NCBI RefSeq assembly: GCF_000430545.1
Contig: NZ_KE387164.1
Span: 1-32,586 of the forward strand
DNA: 32,586 nucleotides
Reading direction: 5' to 3'
DNA from: Tenacibaculum ovolyticum DSM 18103
GTDB taxonomy: Bacteria; Bacteroidota; Bacteroidia; Flavobacteriales; Flavobacteriaceae
Part shown: piece after piece, positions 25,748 to 32,542 of the stretch
How positions within the stretch are numbered: position 1 is the first letter of the stretch
Layout of the letters: every line of letters starts with the position of its first letter
Position numbers and translations under genes: made by a program
Notes under the pieces: generated by a model
Seen by the model: the letters and a program-made list of their open reading frames with translations, nothing else
Database searches by the model: none
What the model was told of the DNA's origin: nothing

Positions 25748-26926
25748 ATGAAACCCGATTTATTTCAAGCTCCTGATTATTATCAAACTGATGATTTGTT
25801 AACTGATGAACATAAACTTGTACGCGATACAGCTCGTGAATGGGTTAAGAAAAATATATCTCCAATTATTGAAGATGCAGCACAAGAGGCTAAATTTCCA
25901 ACGCAATTAATACCTGGTTTAGCTGAGGTTGGTGCTTTTGGTTCTTATATACCGCAAAATTATGGTGGTGCTGGGTTAGATCAAATTTCTTATGGACTAA
26001 TTATGCAAGAGCTAGAGCGTGGCGATAGCGGAATTCGTTCTACTGCTTCGGTACAGTCTTCATTAGTAATGGGACCAATTTTTAATTATGGTAATGAAGC
26101 GCAACGAAAAAAATATTTACCAAAATTAGCTTCTGGTGAATGGATGGGGAGTTTTGGTTTAACCGAACCTAATCATGGAAGTAATCCGTCAGGTATGGAA
26201 ACCAAGTTTAAAGACATGGGGGATCATTATGTATTAAATGGTGCAAAAATGTGGATTTCTAATGCTCCGATTTGTGATGTTGCTGTGGTGTGGGCAAAAA
26301 ATGAAGAAGGTCGTATTCATGGATTAATTGTTGAAAGAGGTATGGAGGGGTTTTCTACTCCAGAAACACATAATAAATGGTCATTAAGAGCATCAATTAC
26401 AGGTGAGCTTATTTTTGATAATGTAAAAGTGCCTAAAGAAAATTTATTACCTAACAAATCAGGATTAGGAGCACCTTTATTATGTTTAGATGCTGCCCGT
26501 TATGGTATTGCTTGGGGTGCCATTGGTGCTGCGATGGATTGTTACGATACGGCTTTACGTTATGCTAAAGAACGTACGCAATTTGGTAAACCGATTGGTC
26601 AATTTCAGTTGCAGCAAAAAAAGTTAGCAGAAATGATCACAGAAATTACAAAGGCGCAATTATTAACATGGAGGTTAGGTGTTTTAAAAAATGAAGAACG
26701 TGCAACCTCTGCACAGATATCAATGGCAAAACGTAATAATGTTGATATGGCCATAAATATTGCTAGAGAAGCAAGGCAAATTTTAGGCGCTATGGGTATT
26801 TCAGGAGAATATTCTATAATGAGACATTCCATGAATTTAGAAAGTGTAATTACTTATGAAGGAACACACGATGTTCATTTATTAATTACAGGATTAGATA
26901 TTACGGGTTTAAACGCTTTTAAATAA
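25748..26926 (+). CDS. gcdH: Acyl-CoA dehydrogenase, probably glutaryl-CoA dehydrogenase
   Basis: 392 residues. Acyl-CoA dehydrogenase N, M and C domains are present in order. FAD/substrate motifs include GSFGLTEPNHGSNPSGM (about 135-151), and the catalytic base is Glu371 in YEGTHDVH, matching Glu370 of human glutaryl-CoA dehydrogenase. The block IRSTASVQSSLVM also resembles that subgroup rather than butyryl- or isovaleryl-CoA dehydrogenases. The enzyme would oxidise and decarboxylate glutaryl-CoA to crotonyl-CoA in lysine/tryptophan breakdown, passing electrons to ETF. It stands alone with its own promoter; no pathway neighbours confirm the substrate. Immediately after the stop lies one of the repeated hairpins (26927-26974), which on this strand is a weaker stem. 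Confidence 0.85.
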   Translation: MKPDLFQAPDYYQTDDLLTDEHKLVRDTAREWVKKNISPIIEDAAQEAKFPTQLIPGLAEVGAFGSYIPQNYGGAGLDQISYGLIMQELERGDSGIRSTASVQSSLVMGPIFNYGNEAQRKKYLPKLASGEWMGSFGLTEPNHGSNPSGMETKFKDMGDHYVLNGAKMWISNAPICDVAVVWAKNEEGRIHGLIVERGMEGFSTPETHNKWSLRASITGELIFDNVKVPKENLLPNKSGLGAPLLCLDAARYGIAWGAIGAAMDCYDTALRYAKERTQFGKPIGQFQLQQKKLAEMITEITKAQLLTWRLGVLKNEERATSAQISMAKRNNVDMAINIAREARQILGAMGISGEYSIMRHSMNLESVITYEGTHDVHLLITGLDITGLNAFK

Positions 26927-26974
26927 GAAAAGAACTCAAAATGTCAACCCCCAGTTTCTAAGATGAGCCCTTTC
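26927..26974 (-). repeat. G-rich-loop hairpin, copy A
   Basis: Minus strand stem GAAAGGGCTCA / TGAGTTCTTTTC with two G-U pairs and the loop AGAAACTGGGGGTTGACA. It is a direct repeat of copy B with about 42 of 47 positions identical. Confidence 0.7.
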
Positions 26975-27070
26975 AAAAATAATCTTAGTAATTTTATTAA
27001 GTAATGGTGATGTTTAAGGTTTTGGTATATAGGTCTATATTATTTTACCTAAATACTAATAAATAAAGAA

Positions 27071-27117
27071 GAAGTGCTCAAAATGTCAACCCCCCAGTTT
27101 CTAAAATGAGCTCCTTC
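27071..27117 (-). repeat. G-rich-loop hairpin, copy B
   Basis: Minus strand stem GAAGGAGCTCA / TGAGCACTTC, loop with six G. The 3' arm and the T-rich run after it match those of copy C at 27460-27512. Confidence 0.7.
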
Positions 27118-27240
27118 AAAAAATTATTTTAATCAAAATTCTTAAATAAAAAACTACTTAAGTTATTAACCTTACAAATATATAATTTGTTTTAATATTA
27201 TGAATTAGTTGGTTAAATAGTGTTATTTTGACTAATGCTT

Positions 27241-27283
27241 CAAATATAATTTAATGTGTTTGTTAATAATATGATTTTTATCA
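27241..27283 (-). promoter_or_regulatory. Promoter with FNR-like operator, non-coding RNA unit
   Basis: TGATTTTTATCA (27272-27283, within the 14-bp palindrome-like ATGATTTTTATCAT) fits the FNR half-sites TGAT-N4-ATCA. Exactly 23 nt downstream on the minus strand is TATATTTG (27248-27241). The operator centre would be about -41.5 from a start site near 27236, the classic class II activator position. Confidence 0.55.
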
Positions 27284-27284
27284 T

Positions 27285-27459
27285 TTTATCGTTACTAATG
27301 TGTAATGTTTTTTTGATTAAGTACGAATGATATATACTGAATTATAAAGAAGGTGTAGCGATGAAGTATAATGGGCGTTCAATTAGTATCGAAACTTAAT
27401 TACTAATACAAAGATTGTATATTAGTTGCTAATTTCAGTTTACAGAATAAATTAAAATA
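27285..27459. other. Gene-free spacer between the two FNR-like units
   Basis: I see no gene. A 12-codon ATG frame (27361, plus strand) is too short to support. There is an ATTAGTA / TACTAAT inverted repeat in the region 27375-27410. Confidence 0.4.
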
Positions 27460-27512
27460 AGAAGAAGTGCTCTAGAGTTAAACCACCAACACATAAAAAG
27501 AGCACTTCTTCT
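27460..27512 (-). terminator. Hairpin copy C, terminator of the 44-aa gene
   Basis: A 14-bp perfect stem AGAAGAAGTGCTCT / AGAGCACTTCTTCT (27512-27499 with 27473-27460 on the minus strand) is followed by TATTTTAATTT. The loop holds GTTGGTGGTTTAAC, which recalls the G-rich loop of copies A and B. It begins 33 nt after the stop codon of the small gene. Confidence 0.7.
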
Positions 27513-27545
27513 AAATCAACTATTAAAAACTATATATGTAAATTA

Positions 27546-27680
27546 CTACTGTTTTTTCTTACCGCTATTTATAAGAATTAAAAGAGTAGCAACTAATCCT
27601 AAGCAAACAAATCCAAAAATGGCTATCATAATAGTTCCATTTGTCCAAGAAACTAGAGGTAAATTAACCAGTTGTATCAT
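27546..27680 (-). CDS. 44-aa single-span membrane protein, FNR-like controlled
   Basis: A short frame of 44 codons plus stop starts MIQLVNLPLVSWTNG, continues with one hydrophobic helix (about residues 16-38, TIMIAIFGFVCLGLVATLLI), and ends in a basic tail SGKKKQ. The layout is that of a small inner-membrane protein with its C-terminus in the cytosol. Support for it being real: a -7 element 17 nt upstream, an FNR-like site at the class II position, and a strong terminator hairpin just after the stop. Small proteins of this build are often subunits or modulators of respiratory complexes, so a role under low oxygen is plausible. The family is not identified. Confidence 0.7.
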   Translation of the reverse strand: MIQLVNLPLVSWTNGTIMIAIFGFVCLGLVATLLILINSGKKKQ

Positions 27681-27697
27681 ATTATCTAATTTTATTT

Positions 27698-27740
27698 CAA
27701 AAATAGTAGTATGTATTTATTTAAAATATGATTTTTATCA
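27698..27740 (-). promoter_or_regulatory. Promoter with FNR-like operator for the 44-aa membrane protein
   Basis: TGATTTTTATCA (27729-27740) and TATTTTTG (27705-27698 on minus) are separated by 23 nt, the same operator, spacing and orientation as at 27241-27283. Confidence 0.6.
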
Positions 27741-27761
27741 GTGTTTAGAAAAATAGTATAA

Positions 27762-29195
27762 TTATTTTCTCTCAATAACCAATCGAGATAGTGCTTCTGG
27801 ATAACCACGTTGAATAGCTAGTTCACTAGCCAATTTATCAATTTGATGCTTTGAAATATTATCTAATAATAAATTTCGATTTAAGCTTTTAGGAATTAAA
27901 GAAATAATTTTTTCTTCCTGAATTTTATGTATTATTTTATTTGCAACAGTCAAGGCAGATGAAGCCTTAATAATTTCGCTTCGTGCATATGTTTTATAAG
28001 GAAAACTAACTTCACCAACTCTTAAATTTGGATTATCGCCATGAATTTGCTGTGCTCCGTAAAAAGGAATTCCACCAGTCGTTGCAGATTTAAATGTGGG
28101 AACAAATTTAGTAACCAGTTTAATAGCATTTTCAGTTCTTGTTTCTATTTCATCTTTTTTCCAACCATGATCTAATTTTTGATTAATAGCATCATTAAAT
28201 TCAGGTTGCGGTTCATTACTTTTAGATTGGATCAATCCATTTTTGAATAAGGTAATATGCTCTGTCATTCCATGAATTTGATAATAGTCTTCACAATAAG
28301 GAGTAAGCTGTACCATTCCATTTGGTGTTCCACGTTCACCATGAAAAATAAGTTCTGGAATTAAACCTGAAATGGGCTGCCATTTAGAAACATAGGCAGC
28401 TTTAAATTCAATTAAGCGTTTTGTATTTAAATGTAAAAATTCATCAAGTTTTCCTGTCTTAAATCCACAGGAATTTACTAAATAATTTACTTTATATACT
28501 GTGTCTTTAGTCGTTATTTCCCAGTTGTAATCTAAGTTTTTATTTCGAACATCTTTAATATTCGTAACATTGGTATTTGTTTTTAGATTACATTTCTCAG
28601 TTTTATTTAGAGCTAATTGAGCTTGAGCTCCTAGCCTAAAAAGATTCCATCCATATTCTTGAACTAAGTATACAGGCGTTTTTAATTTTTTGTGATCAAT
28701 TAGTTTAATAGTATTAGACATCCATTCATTAGGTGAATTAGGATGTTTAACAGTTGGTTGTTCCGCTAAAGCAATTAAATCGTCTTTAGTGTACTTTTTA
28801 TAATAATCTTTTGGGGCACCAAGAATTTCATTAGAAGAATCTTCATTTATTAATTTTGTGTAATACTCAACTAACATTTTAAGACGCTCCTCAATTTTAT
28901 CTACTTCGTGTTTTTCTGATGTAGGAACGCTAATAAAAGTAGGCCTTTCGTCAATAGACTGCGGAAATAATCGCGCCATATCTATTGATTGTTTCATGAG
29001 TGTTTTACATTCCTCATCAGAGATATCAGGATATAAATTTCCACCCGCATGTAAATGGCAGAAAGGAGGGCCATTTACAACACTTTCTTCTTGTTCGAAT
29101 AGAATATTATCAACCCCATATTTGGCTAATTCTAATGCTATAACAACACCAGAAACTCCACCTCCTATAATACCGACATTGTAAATTTTACTCAT
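27762..29195 (-). CDS. FAD-dependent oxidoreductase (DAO-like)
   Basis: 477 residues from ATG 29195, which begins one base after the stop of the phosphatase gene. A longer frame exists only from a TTG at 29234 and would overlap that gene; it is rejected. The N-terminus MSKIYNVGIIGGGVSGVVIALELAKYG... is the FAD-binding Rossmann motif GxGxxG ending in an acidic residue (LFEQE). A second FAD-contact stretch is near the C-terminus (GGIPFYGAQQIHGDNPNLRVGEV). The His-rich PFCHLHAGGNLYP block shortly after the FAD motif may be at the flavin. The family acts on amino or hydroxy acids, but I cannot name the substrate; no signal peptide. The tight coupling with a HAD phosphatase suggests one pathway. 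Confidence 0.8.
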   Translation of the reverse strand: MSKIYNVGIIGGGVSGVVIALELAKYGVDNILFEQEESVVNGPPFCHLHAGGNLYPDISDEECKTLMKQSIDMARLFPQSIDERPTFISVPTSEKHEVDKIEERLKMLVEYYTKLINEDSSNEILGAPKDYYKKYTKDDLIALAEQPTVKHPNSPNEWMSNTIKLIDHKKLKTPVYLVQEYGWNLFRLGAQAQLALNKTEKCNLKTNTNVTNIKDVRNKNLDYNWEITTKDTVYKVNYLVNSCGFKTGKLDEFLHLNTKRLIEFKAAYVSKWQPISGLIPELIFHGERGTPNGMVQLTPYCEDYYQIHGMTEHITLFKNGLIQSKSNEPQPEFNDAINQKLDHGWKKDEIETRTENAIKLVTKFVPTFKSATTGGIPFYGAQQIHGDNPNLRVGEVSFPYKTYARSEIIKASSALTVANKIIHKIQEEKIISLIPKSLNRNLLLDNISKHQIDKLASELAIQRGYPEALSRLVIERK

Positions 29196-29196
29196 A

Positions 29197-29868
29197 TTAA
29201 AAAAGCTCTTGTAAATCACTGAAACTATCGACAACTATGGAAGGATTATAATCTGAAATGTTTTCGTTGTAGTTGTATCCATAACTCACACCGATACTCT
29301 CCATACTAGCATTTTGCGCAGCAAGAATATCATTTTTAGAATCACCAACCATAATACTTTTTTCAATAGTCGTATTCATTTCGTTGGCTAAGTGAAAAAG
29401 TGGCATAGCATTAGGTTTTTTCTCTGAAAGGGAATCTTCTCCAACCCAACATTTAAAAAAATGTTTAATTGATAATTTATCTAAAATGGGTTCAACAAAA
29501 CCAAAAGGTTTATTAGTACAAATCACCATTTTATATCCTTTTTCATTTAGATAGTTTAATGTTTCTAAAACACCAGCATACATATATGTTTCAGCACAAG
29601 TAACTTCTTTGTAAGCTGAAAAATAAATTTTGAAAGCTTCATCTAAAAGTTCTTTCGAGATTTTTTCATCTTTTATTGAATATTCTAGTGCCCTTTTTAC
29701 CAAAGGTTTTGCGCCATTGCCAATAAAGGGAGTGACTTGTTTTACAGTTAATGATGATAACTTGTAATGAGATAACATTTTATTTATAGCCAACGTTAAA
29801 TCAGGAATGCTATTAATAAGCGTTCCATCAAAGTCGAATATGATAAGTTCTTTGTCTTTAAAATCCAC
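29197..29868 (-). CDS. HAD-family hydrolase, phosphoglycolate phosphatase-like
   Basis: 223 residues. Motif I is IIFDFDGTLINS with the nucleophile Asp12 and acid/base Asp14. A helical cap (about 20-85) follows. Motif II is the Thr in VICTNKPFG, motif III the Lys in SEKKPN, and motif IV GDSKNDILAAQNA. This is the Gph/PGMB class (C1 cap). Phosphoglycolate, a by-product of DNA repair, is the usual guess, but substrates vary widely. The next gene starts one base after its stop, so they are cotranscribed and probably translationally coupled. A 193-nt gene-free gap separates it from the PNPOx-like gene upstream. Confidence 0.88.
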   Translation of the reverse strand: MDFKDKELIIFDFDGTLINSIPDLTLAINKMLSHYKLSSLTVKQVTPFIGNGAKPLVKRALEYSIKDEKISKELLDEAFKIYFSAYKEVTCAETYMYAGVLETLNYLNEKGYKMVICTNKPFGFVEPILDKLSIKHFFKCWVGEDSLSEKKPNAMPLFHLANEMNTTIEKSIMVGDSKNDILAAQNASMESIGVSYGYNYNENISDYNPSIVVDSFSDLQELF

Positions 29869-30061
29869 AATACCTAATTTGGGGCAAAGATGCGGAAGTT
29901 TTAATAAAATTGCACCTATTTATAATAATGTTGAAAAACAATATGTTTTAAATAAATAGTTTTTTTGAGTTTCGCTAACATTAATGATATGAGTTCGTTT
30001 CAATGATTTATATCAGGAGTTAGTGAAGTTATTAGAAAATAGGTTAAGAATCAAACTAAGT

Positions 30062-30604
30062 TTATTCTTTAAGTTTAGTATCTAACCCATCAATACTAGT
30101 TCTGTTTTTATCTTTCCAGTATTGTTTAACACCACTCTCACCTATTTCGTCAATCCAATCTATTAATTGATTGCGTTCTTCTTTGTATTCATAAAAAGGT
30201 ATTGACATTCCACAAGAATTTTGTGTGCTCTCAATGGTTACGTCAAAAATTTGTCGTGTTCCTGCTAATTTAGGAAACAATGAAATTAAACCATTCCACT
30301 CTGGGTCATTTGGTAAAATCTCTTTTGCTTTTCCGTATAAACGTAAAATATTAGGAGCTCCTTCAAAAGCACAAAACATAATGGTTATTCTATTGTCATC
30401 TAATAAATGAGCTGAAGTTTCATTACCACTACCAGTAAGGCTCAACCAAGCAACTCGATTTTCGTTTAATACACGAAAAGTATCCATCCCTTTGGGAGAT
30501 AAACTTATACGTCCATTTTTAGGAGCTGTAGCAACAAAAAACATTTTTTGAGCTTCTATAAATTTTTTAATCCTTGATGTAATTTTGTCATTAAGCTTTC
30601 CCAT
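30062..30604 (-). CDS. Pyridoxamine 5'-phosphate oxidase-like flavoprotein
   Basis: 180 residues. It has the split-barrel FMN-binding fold of the PNPOx-like superfamily: KMFFVATAPKNGRISLSPKGMDTFRVL near the start, then RVAWLSLTGSGNETSAHLLDDNRITIMF and ILRLYGKAKEI. It lacks the C-terminal motif of true PdxH, so vitamin B6 synthesis is unlikely; relatives reduce or bind F420, FMN or haem. Cytosolic. It starts 6 nt after the glpK stop and is probably in the same transcript, though a functional link to glycerol use is not evident. Confidence 0.85.
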   Translation of the reverse strand: MGKLNDKITSRIKKFIEAQKMFFVATAPKNGRISLSPKGMDTFRVLNENRVAWLSLTGSGNETSAHLLDDNRITIMFCAFEGAPNILRLYGKAKEILPNDPEWNGLISLFPKLAGTRQIFDVTIESTQNSCGMSIPFYEYKEERNQLIDWIDEIGESGVKQYWKDKNRTSIDGLDTKLKE

Positions 30605-30610
30605 AATTTT

Positions 30611-32092
30611 TTAATCTATCCAATTTTTAGTTCGTTCAACAGCTTTTTGCCATTTTTTATATAATTTTTCTCTTTTTTCAAGAGGAAAAGAAGGCGAAAA
30701 GGTGTTGTTAATTTTTCGTTTATTTAAGATGTCTTCTTGTTTCCATAACCCTACGTTTATACCAGCTAAATAAGCGGCACCCATAATAGTGGTTTCAATA
30801 ACCTCAGGTCTTTCTACTTTTGTATTTAAAATATCTGATTGAAATTGCATTAAATAATCATTTGCAGAAGCACCACCATCTACTTTTAATGAAGTTAATT
30901 CAACTTCGCTATCTTTTTGCATCACATCTAATATGTCTTTAGTTTGATATGCGAGTGAATCTAAAGTAGCTTTTATTAAATGGTTTTTGCCAGTATCACG
31001 AGTTAATCCGAAAACAGCACCACGAGCATACATGTCCCAATAAGGAGCACCTAAACCAGCAAAAGCGGGTACAACATATACCGGATTTTCATCTTTTATA
31101 CTTTTTGCTAAAGTTTCACTTTCTTTAGCATTATTTATAATTTGTAAGCCATCTCGTAGCCACTGAATTGCTGATCCTGCAATAAATACACTTCCTTCTA
31201 AGGCATAATATATTTTGTTATCAATTCCCCAAGCGATGGTTGTTAATAATCCATTTTTAGAATACTCAAGGTTTTCACCAGTATTCATTAACATAAAACA
31301 ACCTGTACCGTAGGTGTTTTTTGCATCTCCTTTATTAAAACAAGCTTGTCCGAAAAGTGCTGCTTGTTGATCTCCAGCAATTCCTGTTATTGGAATTTTA
31401 TGACCATCTAATTCATAATCTCCAAAATAGTGAGACGAAGGTTTTACTTCTGGTAACATTGAAATAGGAATGTTTAACTCTTTTAAAAGTTTTTTATCCC
31501 AACATAAGTTTTTAATATCATATAACATGGTACGAGAAGCATTGCTATAATCAGTTGCATGAACTTTACCGTTGGTTAAATTCCATAACAACCAAGTATC
31601 TATAGTACCGAATAGTAAATTTCCTTTGTCAGCTTCTAATCTTGCTCCCTCAATATTATTTAAAATCCAATTTATTTTAGTTGCTGAAAAATAACTATCT
31701 ATTACTAACCCTGTAGTTTTACGAACATGATTTTCTAGCCCATTTTCTTTTAATTTTTCACAAATATTAGCTGTTCGTTTGTCTTGCCAAACAATAGCAT
31801 TGTATATTGGTTTTCCTGTTTTTTTATGCCAAACAACAGTAGTCTCTCTTTGATTTGTTATACCAATACCAGCAATTTCTGAAGGATGAATATTTGCCTG
31901 GTTTATTGTTTTTTTAAGTGTAGAAAGTTGCGTGTTTAAAATATCGTTAGCATTATGTTCAACCCAACCAGATTGAGGAAAAATTTGCGCAAACTCTTGT
32001 TGATTCATCGCAATTATTTCTTGCGATTCGTTAATAATTACCGAGCGAGAACTTGTAGTACCTTGATCTAATGCAACAATATATTTTGCCAT
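30611..32092 (-). CDS. glpK: Glycerol kinase
   Basis: 493 residues, normal length. FGGY-kinase features are complete: the phosphate-binding start [12 protein letters not shown], the [12 protein letters not shown] block (about 78-89), [11 protein letters not shown] (about 98-108), the catalytic Asp in [15 protein letters not shown], and [17 protein letters not shown] near the C-terminus for adenosine binding. It phosphorylates glycerol to glycerol 3-phosphate, trapping it in the cell. The PNPOx-like gene follows after 6 nt. No glpF or glpD is in view; the FAD oxidoreductase at 27762-29195 does not look like GlpD. Confidence 0.97.
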   Translation of the reverse strand: MAKYIVALDQGTTSSRSVIINESQEIIAMNQQEFAQIFPQSGWVEHNANDILNTQLSTLKKTINQANIHPSEIAGIGITNQRETTVVWHKKTGKPIYNAIVWQDKRTANICEKLKENGLENHVRKTTGLVIDSYFSATKINWILNNIEGARLEADKGNLLFGTIDTWLLWNLTNGKVHATDYSNASRTMLYDIKNLCWDKKLLKELNIPISMLPEVKPSSHYFGDYELDGHKIPITGIAGDQQAALFGQACFNKGDAKNTYGTGCFMLMNTGENLEYSKNGLLTTIAWGIDNKIYYALEGSVFIAGSAIQWLRDGLQIINNAKESETLAKSIKDENPVYVVPAFAGLGAPYWDMYARGAVFGLTRDTGKNHLIKATLDSLAYQTKDILDVMQKDSEVELTSLKVDGGASANDYLMQFQSDILNTKVERPEVIETTIMGAAYLAGINVGLWKQEDILNKRKINNTFSPSFPLEKREKLYKKWQKAVERTKNWID

Positions 32093-32150
32093 TTAATGTA
32101 GAATGTGAAAATTAAACAGCAATTTACAATTTAAAGTTAGGGTAATAAAA

Positions 32151-32180
32151 AACCTTCTTGATAATTTTATCAAGAAGGTT
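32151..32180 (-). terminator. Terminator of the 33-aa peptide unit
   Basis: A 13-bp perfect stem AACCTTCTTGATA / TATCAAGAAGGTT (32151-32163 with 32168-32180) is followed on the minus strand by TTTT. It separates the peptide unit from glpK downstream. Confidence 0.88.
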
Positions 32181-32206
32181 TTCAACCCTTAGTTAAGTAA
32201 CTACTA

Positions 32207-32308
32207 TTAGTGTTTTAAAGCGTAACCAGCTCCCTTACCTAATTCAGATAACGCCGATAAAATTCCGTTTAAAACTCCTGTAGTTTTTTTTAGTAAAAAA
32301 ATCCCCAT
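32207..32308 (-). CDS. 33-aa amphipathic peptide
   Basis: A 33-codon frame starts ATGGGGATTTTT (MGIFLLKKTTGVLNG), continues through a Gly/Leu/Ser-rich amphipathic stretch (ILSALSELGKGAGYALKH) and stops 26 nt before a strong terminator. Net charge is positive. The unit has its own promoter (32360-32403) with an 18-bp box that is duplicated in the next unit, so transcription is well supported even though the frame is tiny. It has no signal peptide of normal length. Composition recalls membrane-active peptides or small toxins, but no family is recognised and the function is unknown. Confidence 0.5.
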   Translation of the reverse strand: MGIFLLKKTTGVLNGILSALSELGKGAGYALKH

Positions 32309-32326
32309 TTTTTTAAATATTTAAAT

Positions 32327-32398
32327 TAATCCCCTTATTTTTTGTTCAAAAGAACACTGTAAAGGTATTGTAAAAGAATAGTTCTAAAAAGGGGATTA
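32327..32398. repeat. Inverted repeat enclosing the peptide promoter
   Basis: TAATCCCCTT (32327-32336) and AAGGGGATTA (32389-32398) are perfect complements, 52 nt apart. One arm is part of the 18-bp box, the other lies in the leader, 19 nt before the ATG. Confidence 0.55.
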
Positions 32399-32403
32399 CC
32401 GCA
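32360..32403 (-). promoter_or_regulatory. Promoter of the 33-aa peptide unit with 18-bp box
   Basis: Minus strand TGCGGTAATCCCCTTTTT (32403-32386), 18 nt, then TACCTTTA (32367-32360), a -7 element with its last G changed. Box and spacing are identical to 32543-32586. Confidence 0.6.
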
Positions 32404-32458
32404 AAAAAACATGTGGATTTACGCATAACTTACTGTTTGTTAGTTTTTTAAATAAAAA

Positions 32459-32484
32459 AACCTTCTAGAGATGTCTAGAAGGTT
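32459..32484 (-). terminator. Terminator of the second mini-unit
   Basis: An 11-bp stem AACCTTCTAGA / TCTAGAAGGTT with loop GATG is followed by seven T on the minus strand. It shares the AACCTTCT foot with the terminator at 32151. Confidence 0.9.
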
Positions 32485-32537
32485 AATTTTCCCCTTAAAT
32501 ATCATTTTCGTTATATCCCCATACCTTCGAAACTTGA
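32459..32537 (-). ncRNA. Candidate ~80-nt small RNA (second mini-unit)
   Basis: A perfect -7 element lies at 32550-32543 and a terminator at 32459-32484, leaving about 80 nt. The same ATGGGGAT that starts the 33-aa peptide occurs at 32517, but the frame reads Met-Gly-Ile-stop. The RNA has two GGGGA motifs (ATGGGGATAT and AAGGGGAAAA) in single-stranded context before the terminator stem. It could be a small RNA or a dead copy of the peptide gene. Confidence 0.45.
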
Positions 32538-32542
32538 TGCAG

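Larger units (their letters stand above)
26927..27235 (-). ncRNA. Candidate FNR-controlled small RNA with two G-rich-loop hairpins
   Basis: Promoter and FNR-like site at 27241-27283 point into this stretch, which has no ATG-initiated gene of any length on the minus strand. It contains hairpins at 27071-27117 and 26927-26974. Each has a paired outer stem (GAAGGAGCTCA with TGAGCACTTC; GAAAGGGCTCA with TGAGTTCTTTTC) and a near-identical large loop with AGAAACTG, a run of five or six G, and TTGACATTTT. The differences between stems keep pairing through G-U pairs only in the minus-strand sense, which supports this strand as the RNA. The first hairpin is followed by a T-rich stretch (CTTCTTCTTTATTT), the second ends at the gcdH stop codon. 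A second TATATTTG (27182-27175) could give a shorter RNA. The RNA ends are inferred. Confidence 0.42.

Noticed and set aside
26927..27125. Terminal repeats of an insertion sequence (the repeats contain TGTCAACCCCC)
   Set aside because: Copies are in direct, not inverted, orientation, there is no transposase relic between them, stems are preserved, and a third related hairpin acts as a gene terminator. Not fully excluded; a search of IS ends would settle it.
27361..27399. 12-codon frame starting at 27361
   Set aside because: Too short, no promoter found for that strand, no supporting context.
27762..29234. Longer start of the FAD oxidoreductase at 29234
   Set aside because: TTG start inside the upstream gene; the ATG at 29195 directly follows that gene's stop and precedes the FAD motif by the usual few residues.
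32445..32504. 19-codon frame across the second mini-unit terminator
   Set aside because: It reads through the terminator stem and T-run, so it would not be fully transcribed.
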